Source of the DNA: Spirochaetaceae bacterium
GTDB lineage: Bacteria; Spirochaetota; Spirochaetia; Treponematales; Rectinemataceae
DNA: 36,924 nucleotides
Assembly: GCA_021372425.1 (NCBI GenBank)
Contig: JAJFUL010000230.1
Span: forward strand, 1 to 36,924
Direction: 5' to 3'
This document shows, one piece after another, positions 32,945-36,924 of the stretch. Under the pieces are notes generated by a model. It was not told the DNA's origin and searched no databases. It saw only the letters and a list, made by a program, of their open reading frames with translations. Position 1 is the stretch's first letter. Every line of letters begins with the position of its first letter. A program made the translations under genes and the position numbers.

Positions 32945-33313
32945 TTACGCCTCCGACTTCTTGCCGATTTCGTCCACGACGCAGGAAATGCGGCACATTC
33001 TCTTGATCAACATGTCCGCTCTTCCACGCGCGCGGAACCAGACCCTTCGCATTTTCGGCCCTTCGTCTATTCTCAGTTCCTTGATGTAGAGCATGTCTTC
33101 ATCGAGCTTCCGATTCTGGCTCAACGCATTGGATGCCGCTGAAACCACAACTTTTTTGATGAGCCTCGCGCCCTTCTGGGGCATATTGTCCAGAATAGCG
33201 ATGGCTTCAGTATATGGCTTCTTCCTTATCAGGTCGGCAACAGGGCGAACCTTGAAGGGCGACGCAACAAGCCATTTCGCGGTGGCTCCATAACCAGTCT
33301 TATTTTCACCCAT
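32945..33313 (-). CDS. rplV: 50S ribosomal protein L22
   Basis: Exit-tunnel protein of 122 residues. [40 protein letters not shown] and the tunnel hairpin [18 protein letters not shown] are diagnostic. The beta-hairpin is where macrolide-resistance changes occur in other bacteria; I see nothing unusual. AGGGGA precedes the ATG. Confidence 0.97.
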   Translation of the reverse strand: MGENKTGYGATAKWLVASPFKVRPVADLIRKKPYTEAIAILDNMPQKGARLIKKVVVSAASNALSQNRKLDEDMLYIKELRIDEGPKMRRVWFRARGRADMLIKRMCRISCVVDEIGKKSEA

Positions 33314-33322
33314 GGCCGTCCC

Positions 33323-33604
33323 CTAGACTTTCTCGGCTTTCTTGTCGCTTCCTGCATGACCGCGGAAAATGCGTGTAGGTGCGAACTCGCCGAGCTTATG
33401 ACCAACCAGGTTCTCGGTCACATAGACAGGAACCCAGGTCTTGCCGTTATAGACCGAAATCGTCTGTCCGACCATTTCGGGAATGATTGTTGAAGTTCTG
33501 GAGTAGGTCTTCACCATTTTCTTGTCTCCAGACTTTTTCGCTTCAGCCACTTTCTTGTACAGGCTCTTCTCAATGAAGGGCCCATTTTTTACGGACCTTG
33601 ACAC
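33323..33604 (-). CDS. rpsS: 30S ribosomal protein S19
   Basis: Head protein that pairs with S13. [38 protein letters not shown] and [20 protein letters not shown] are diagnostic. It has 93 residues. The start codon is GTG with AGGAG before it. Confidence 0.97.
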   Translation of the reverse strand: MSRSVKNGPFIEKSLYKKVAEAKKSGDKKMVKTYSRTSTIIPEMVGQTISVYNGKTWVPVYVTENLVGHKLGEFAPTRIFRGHAGSDKKAEKV

Positions 33605-33619
33605 GAGTTTGCTCCTATC

Positions 33620-34450
33620 TCACTTTCGGCGCTTTGTTATGAAGCGACTGGAAGGCTTGTGCGAATCACGCGTCTTATAGCCTTTCGCCGGCTGTCCCCA
33701 AGGAGACACAGGTTGTTTGTATCCCTTTCCACGACCTTCACCACCACCATGCGGGTGATCGACAGGGTTCATGACCGTACCGCGGACAGTCGGGCGGATG
33801 CCCAGCCAGCGTGTGCGTCCGGCCTTGCCGATGCGCTCATTCATGTGCTCGTCGTTGCCAACGGCGCCGATCGTGGCGATGCATTTCTTGAACACCATGC
33901 GGAGTTCCCCGGAGGGCAGCTTGAGGACAATATAATCGCCTTCAACGCCGGCAAGCAGTGCGCTCGCACCCGCCGAACGGGCAAGCTGGCCACCTCTGCC
34001 GAGTGTCAGCTCGACGTTGTGCACCGTGAAGCCAAGCGGGATGTTCTCCAAGGGAAGCGCATTGCCCACTTCCAGAGCAGCCTGCGGACCGGACATGACC
34101 TTCTGCCCAACCTTAAGACCCTTAGGGGAGATGATGTAGCGCTTCTCTCCATCCACATAGGTCAGCAAAGCAATGTTGGCGCTGCGGTTGGGATCGTATT
34201 CGATTGAAGAAACGACGGCCGGAATGCCAAACTTGTCGCGTTTGAAGTCAATTTCCCTATACAGGCGCTTGTGACCGCCGCCATGATGCCTGACGGAAAT
34301 GCGTCCATTCGAAGCACGTCCGCCCGTGCTCGCTTTACCCCTCGTAAGGGATTTTTCGGGATTGCTCTTATTCGAAGTGATTTCGTCGTTCACCACCTGA
34401 ACTCGATGGCGCAGGCCTGGCGTTATCGGCCTGAAAGTTTTAATACCCAT
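33620..34450 (-). CDS. rplB: 50S ribosomal protein L2
   Basis: Required for subunit association and peptidyl transfer. [34 protein letters not shown] and the [17 protein letters not shown] block with its conserved histidines are diagnostic. The 276 residues are normal. AGGGGA precedes the ATG. Confidence 0.97.
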   Translation of the reverse strand: MGIKTFRPITPGLRHRVQVVNDEITSNKSNPEKSLTRGKASTGGRASNGRISVRHHGGGHKRLYREIDFKRDKFGIPAVVSSIEYDPNRSANIALLTYVDGEKRYIISPKGLKVGQKVMSGPQAALEVGNALPLENIPLGFTVHNVELTLGRGGQLARSAGASALLAGVEGDYIVLKLPSGELRMVFKKCIATIGAVGNDEHMNERIGKAGRTRWLGIRPTVRGTVMNPVDHPHGGGEGRGKGYKQPVSPWGQPAKGYKTRDSHKPSSRFITKRRK

Positions 34451-34468
34451 AATTTTCCCCTACTTCCT

Positions 34469-34753
34469 TCATGCGCCTTCGAAAACGCTGATCGTCTCGC
34501 CTTTCTGCAGGCGGACAATAGCCTTTTTCCATTCAGCCGTGCGTCCGGGTTTGCCCCTCAGCCTCTTTGGCTTGGACGCGACATTGATTATCCTGCAGCT
34601 TACCGGCGTCACCTTGAAGATAGCCTTCACTGCTTCCATAATCATAATCTTGTCAGCGCGGGGATCAACCTTGAACACATACTGACCCGATTCGCGCATG
34701 AGATTGCTCTTTTCCGAGAGCACCGGTTCGATCAGGATCGATTCATATTCCAT
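34469..34753 (-). CDS. rplW: 50S ribosomal protein L23
   Basis: Exit-tunnel rim protein that docks the signal recognition particle and trigger factor. ILIEPVLSEKSNLMRESGQY, FKVDPRADKIMIMEAVKAIF and the loop SKPKRLRGKPGRTAEWKKAI are diagnostic. I choose ATG 34753 with AAGGAG upstream; an in-frame start at 34771 overlaps the end of rplD. 94 residues. Confidence 0.97.
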   Translation of the reverse strand: MEYESILIEPVLSEKSNLMRESGQYVFKVDPRADKIMIMEAVKAIFKVTPVSCRIINVASKPKRLRGKPGRTAEWKKAIVRLQKGETISVFEGA

Positions 34754-34767
34754 TTCGGCGCTCCTTC

Positions 34768-35400
34768 TCACTCAGCATAAAATTCATTGAGTTGTTTGGC
34801 CGCAGACTCGAGCACAAGGACCTTCCTTCCATAGAAAAGGTCATGGGCACGAAGCCTGTTGTAGGACAAATAACTCAGCCATGGAATGTTCCGCGCGGCG
34901 CGCTTCAACATCGGATCGTCATCCTTTAGAACAAGGACGGTCCTTTCAGGCTTCTTCGCATCGACAAAAGAAGCCAGCGCAGCGATCAGATCCTTGGTCT
35001 TCCCGCTCTCGACGGTAAAATCCTCAATGACTGTCAGAGTACCATCCTGCGCCTTCAGACTCAGGATGGTCTTGAGCGCAAGACGTTTGGCCTTGCGTGG
35101 CATCATGTAGGAAAAATCCCTCGGCTTGGGGCCAAAAGAGATACCGCCGCCGACGTAAAGGTTCGACTTGGTATCGCCATGGCGGGCGTGGCCCGTGCCT
35201 TTCTGACCATACGGTCTTTTGTTCGTTCCATGAACCTCGCCCCTGTCCTTTGTGCAGGCAGTGCCTACCCTAGCATTGGCAAGCTCATTGTTTATGGCAT
35301 ACCAGACAACATCTTCATTGATGGGAAGTCCAAAGACGGCTTCGGACAGCTCAACAGTCCTGAGCTCCTTCCCCTTTGTGGAAATTACTTTGCTTTCCAT
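34768..35400 (-). CDS. rplD: 50S ribosomal protein L4
   Basis: Exit-tunnel protein and, in E. coli, the autoregulator of the S10 operon. VGTACTKDRGEVHGTNKRPY, QKGTGHARHGDTKSNLYVGG and GISFGPKPRDFSYMMPRK are diagnostic. It has 210 residues. GGAGGG precedes the ATG. Whether it regulates this operon cannot be told; see the structured leader before rpsJ. Confidence 0.97.
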   Translation of the reverse strand: MESKVISTKGKELRTVELSEAVFGLPINEDVVWYAINNELANARVGTACTKDRGEVHGTNKRPYGQKGTGHARHGDTKSNLYVGGGISFGPKPRDFSYMMPRKAKRLALKTILSLKAQDGTLTVIEDFTVESGKTKDLIAALASFVDAKKPERTVLVLKDDDPMLKRAARNIPWLSYLSYNRLRAHDLFYGRKVLVLESAAKQLNEFYAE

Positions 35401-35414
35401 TGGGCCCTCCGCCT

Positions 35415-36038
35415 TCAGCTTTTCTTGATGGCTTTACGAACAAGCACATCACAATTTCTGGGTCCGGGAAGAGCGCCTCTCACGAGAACCACACTCTTTG
35501 CCGCATCCACGCGAACAACCTTCAGATTCTGGACCGTAACCTGCTCGCGGCCCATTCTGCCAGGAAGCTTAATATTCTTGAAACTCTTGTGAGGCCAAGT
35601 GCACTGACCGGTGGAACCAGGCTCCCTGTGGAATTTCGAACCATGCGTATTGCGTCCGCCTCCGAATCCCCAGCGTTTCTGGACGCCCTGGAAACCCTTA
35701 CCCTTTGAAGTGGCGGTCACATCGACATAGCGCACACCATCCAGAATGGAAGCATCAAGCTTGTCGCCAACATTCACTTCCTTCTCGAATCCCTTCATCT
35801 CGCGAAGGATCCGGGTAGGAGTGATCCCTTCGGCAAACTGCCCGCCATAAGGCTTGGTCACTCTGGTTTTCTTCTTGTCGAAGGCACCAAGCACGACGGC
35901 GTCGTAGCCATCCACGTCGGCAGTTTTCTTGCCAACCACTACATTGGGGACGATCTGAACGACAGTTACGGGAATCAATCTCCCTATATCGTCGAAAACT
36001 TGCGTCATCCCAATCTTTTTGCCAATTAGTCCGATCAT
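35415..36038 (-). CDS. rplC: 50S ribosomal protein L3
   Basis: Early assembly protein near the peptidyl transferase centre. MIGLIGKKIGMTQVFDD, TATSKGKGFQGVQKRWGFGG and HREPGSTGQCTWPHKSFKN are diagnostic; the GSTGQ segment holds the glutamine that is methylated in E. coli. I choose ATG 36038 with AGGAG upstream over an in-frame start at 36089. 207 residues. Confidence 0.97.
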   Translation of the reverse strand: MIGLIGKKIGMTQVFDDIGRLIPVTVVQIVPNVVVGKKTADVDGYDAVVLGAFDKKKTRVTKPYGGQFAEGITPTRILREMKGFEKEVNVGDKLDASILDGVRYVDVTATSKGKGFQGVQKRWGFGGGRNTHGSKFHREPGSTGQCTWPHKSFKNIKLPGRMGREQVTVQNLKVVRVDAAKSVVLVRGALPGPRNCDVLVRKAIKKS

Positions 36039-36106
36039 TCGGCTCTCCTGCGTTGAACGCGACCGGCACGAAGCCGGGCGTTTCTGCATATCAGCAAGCC
36101 CAAAGC

Positions 36107-36412
36107 TTACTGCTTGATCTCGACATCAACACCTGCCGGAAGTTCGAGCTTCATCAGCGCATCCATGACTTCCGGAGTCGGCTCCATGATATCGATAAGG
36201 CGCTTGTGCGTCCTCATTTCGAACTGTTCCCTGCTCTTCTTGTGAACATGCGGCGAACGGAGGACCGTGAATTTGTTGATCGTTGTAGGCAGCGGAATGG
36301 GCCCGGAAACCTTGGCACCCGCATGCTGCACCGTCTTGACGATGCTGCTTGCACTGTCGTCGACCAGTCGCACATCGAATCCTCTAAGCTTGACACGAAT
36401 CCTGTCTTTCAT
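36107..36412 (-). CDS. rpsJ: 30S ribosomal protein S10 (NusE)
   Basis: Head protein of the small subunit and, as NusE, a partner of NusB in antitermination. [40 protein letters not shown] and [18 protein letters not shown] are diagnostic. ATG 36412 is preceded by GGAGGA; the in-frame ATG at 36436 is less likely. It is the first gene of the long operon, 101 residues. Confidence 0.97.
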   Translation of the reverse strand: MKDRIRVKLRGFDVRLVDDSASSIVKTVQHAGAKVSGPIPLPTTINKFTVLRSPHVHKKSREQFEMRTHKRLIDIMEPTPEVMDALMKLELPAGVDVEIKQ

Positions 36413-36456
36413 GCTTCCTCCAAAGATCGCTTGCACAGGAGCTTCCGGGCCGTACC

Positions 36457-36510
36457 CTGGCGGGCGCGCCCAACCTCATGTGCCGCAAGGCCTGAGAACC
36501 TTGCCGCCAG
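36457..36510 (-). promoter_or_regulatory. Structured leader upstream of rpsJ
   Basis: On the minus strand CTGGCGG (complement of 36504-36510) can pair with CCGCCAG (complement of 36457-36463), enclosing GCAAGG/CCTTGC (36485-36490 with 36499-36504) and the self-complementary GGGCGCGCCC (36462-36471). The shared bases mean alternative folds. The leader between the tuf terminator and rpsJ is about 160 bases. It could be an autoregulatory site. No clear -35/-10 pair was found in 36511-36573. Confidence 0.35.
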
Positions 36511-36573
36511 AATGACCTACAGCCATCCCGGCAAAACACTGACCCCAAACGGAGACAGGCAAAGCATTATCGC

Positions 36574-36621
36574 AAAAAAAACAAAGGCTGTCCAGTCCTT
36601 AAACCGGGCCAGACAGCCTTT
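36574..36621 (-). terminator. Terminator between tuf and rpsJ
   Basis: On the minus strand AAAGGCTGTC and GACAGCCTTT (complement of 36583-36592 and 36612-36621) form a 10-bp stem around a 19-base loop. After one G, eight T follow (complement of 36574-36581). It begins 10 bases after the tuf stop codon. Confidence 0.88.
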
Positions 36622-36630
36622 TCAATCAAA

Positions 36631-36924
36631 TTACTCAACGACTTCCGTCACCTGTCCGGAAGCGACCGTGCGGCCACCTTCACGGATAGCAAACTTCAGT
36701 CCCTTTTCCATGGCAATCGGGTAGATCAGCTCGGCGATGATTTCGGTATTGTCGCCAGGCATAACCATTTCCTTGCCTTCAGGCAGCGTCACCGTACCAG
36801 TGATGTCGGTCGTCCTGAAGTAGAACTGGGGACGATAGCCAGAGAAAAATGGGCTATGGCGGCCACCCTCTTCTTTGGAGAGGCAAACGATCTGGCCCCT
36901 GAACTTCGTATGCGGGTGAATGGT
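36631..36924 (-). CDS. tuf: Elongation factor Tu, C-terminal part
   Basis: EF-Tu brings aminoacyl-tRNA to the ribosome. The window holds only the last 97 residues, which are domain 3. [40 protein letters not shown] and [17 protein letters not shown] are diagnostic. The frame is open to the window edge, so the 5' part lies beyond it. It is followed by its own terminator and then by the S10 operon, an order known from other spirochaetes. Confidence 0.97.
   Translation of the reverse strand, partial: TIHPHTKFRGQIVCLSKEEGGRHSPFFSGYRPQFYFRTTDITGTVTLPEGKEMVMPGDNTEIIAELIYPIAMEKGLKFAIREGGRTVASGQVTEVVE

Noticed and set aside
31555-33006. 483-codon plus-strand open frame opposite rpsC, rplP and rpmC
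   Set aside because: It is antisense to well-identified ribosomal genes and has no family resemblance. Long open antisense frames are a result of their codon bias.

Overview
The window most likely comes from a spirochaete (Spirochaetales/Treponema-like) with mid-50s G+C. I infer this from the gene order, not from any database match. A complete S10-spc-alpha ribosomal cluster follows tuf. It has no infA, adk or map between secY and rpmJ, and its L17 carries a long Lys/Ala tail. Nearby are a membrane-anchored LuxR-type regulator, an MFS-HEAT fusion and a liv operon. Zinc-binding (Cys-rich) forms of S4, S14, L24 and L36 are used. The PFOR fragment at the left edge fits anaerobic fermentative metabolism.

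Left part (1-10746): the C-terminal half of pyruvate:ferredoxin oxidoreductase ends at a strong terminator. It is followed by a VanZ-like membrane protein, a membrane-bound LuxR-type regulator, MazG pyrophosphohydrolase and a transporter fused to HEAT-like repeats. A minus-strand pair (YggT-like protein and YhbY) diverges from a DUF72 gene. A minus-strand operon (EamA transporter, RluA-type pseudouridine synthase, unknown 132-aa protein) runs back toward that DUF72 gene.

Middle part (10874-22149): hutH and hutI flank a gene for a 1152-residue protein. Its size and a KPCTVSGGGKSE motif recall the PPi-dependent PEP carboxykinase family. HutI overlaps it by an ATGA junction. Next is a complete branched-chain amino-acid ABC transporter, livJ-livH-livM-livG-livF. 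A strong hairpin terminator lies between the binding protein and the permease genes and probably sets their expression ratio.

Right part (22385-36924, minus strand): tuf (partial), terminator, then rpsJ-rplC-rplD-rplW-rplB-rpsS-rplV-rpsC-rplP-rpmC-rpsQ-rplN-rplX-rplE-rpsN-rpsH-rplF-rplR-rpsE-rpmD-rplO-secY-rpmJ-rpsM-rpsK-rpsD-rpoA-rplQ. The cluster ends with an unrecognised 56-residue zinc-ribbon gene. The convergent gap between livF and this cluster holds four consecutive stem-loops.

The best candidates for something undescribed are: the large protein inside the hut locus; the 56-aa zinc ribbon at the end of the ribosomal operon; the four-hairpin block; a perfect 14-bp palindrome present twice; three genes that look leaderless; and the restriction of GTG starts to small-subunit genes within the ribosomal cluster. 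I saw no tRNA, rRNA, CRISPR array, insertion sequence or prophage gene.
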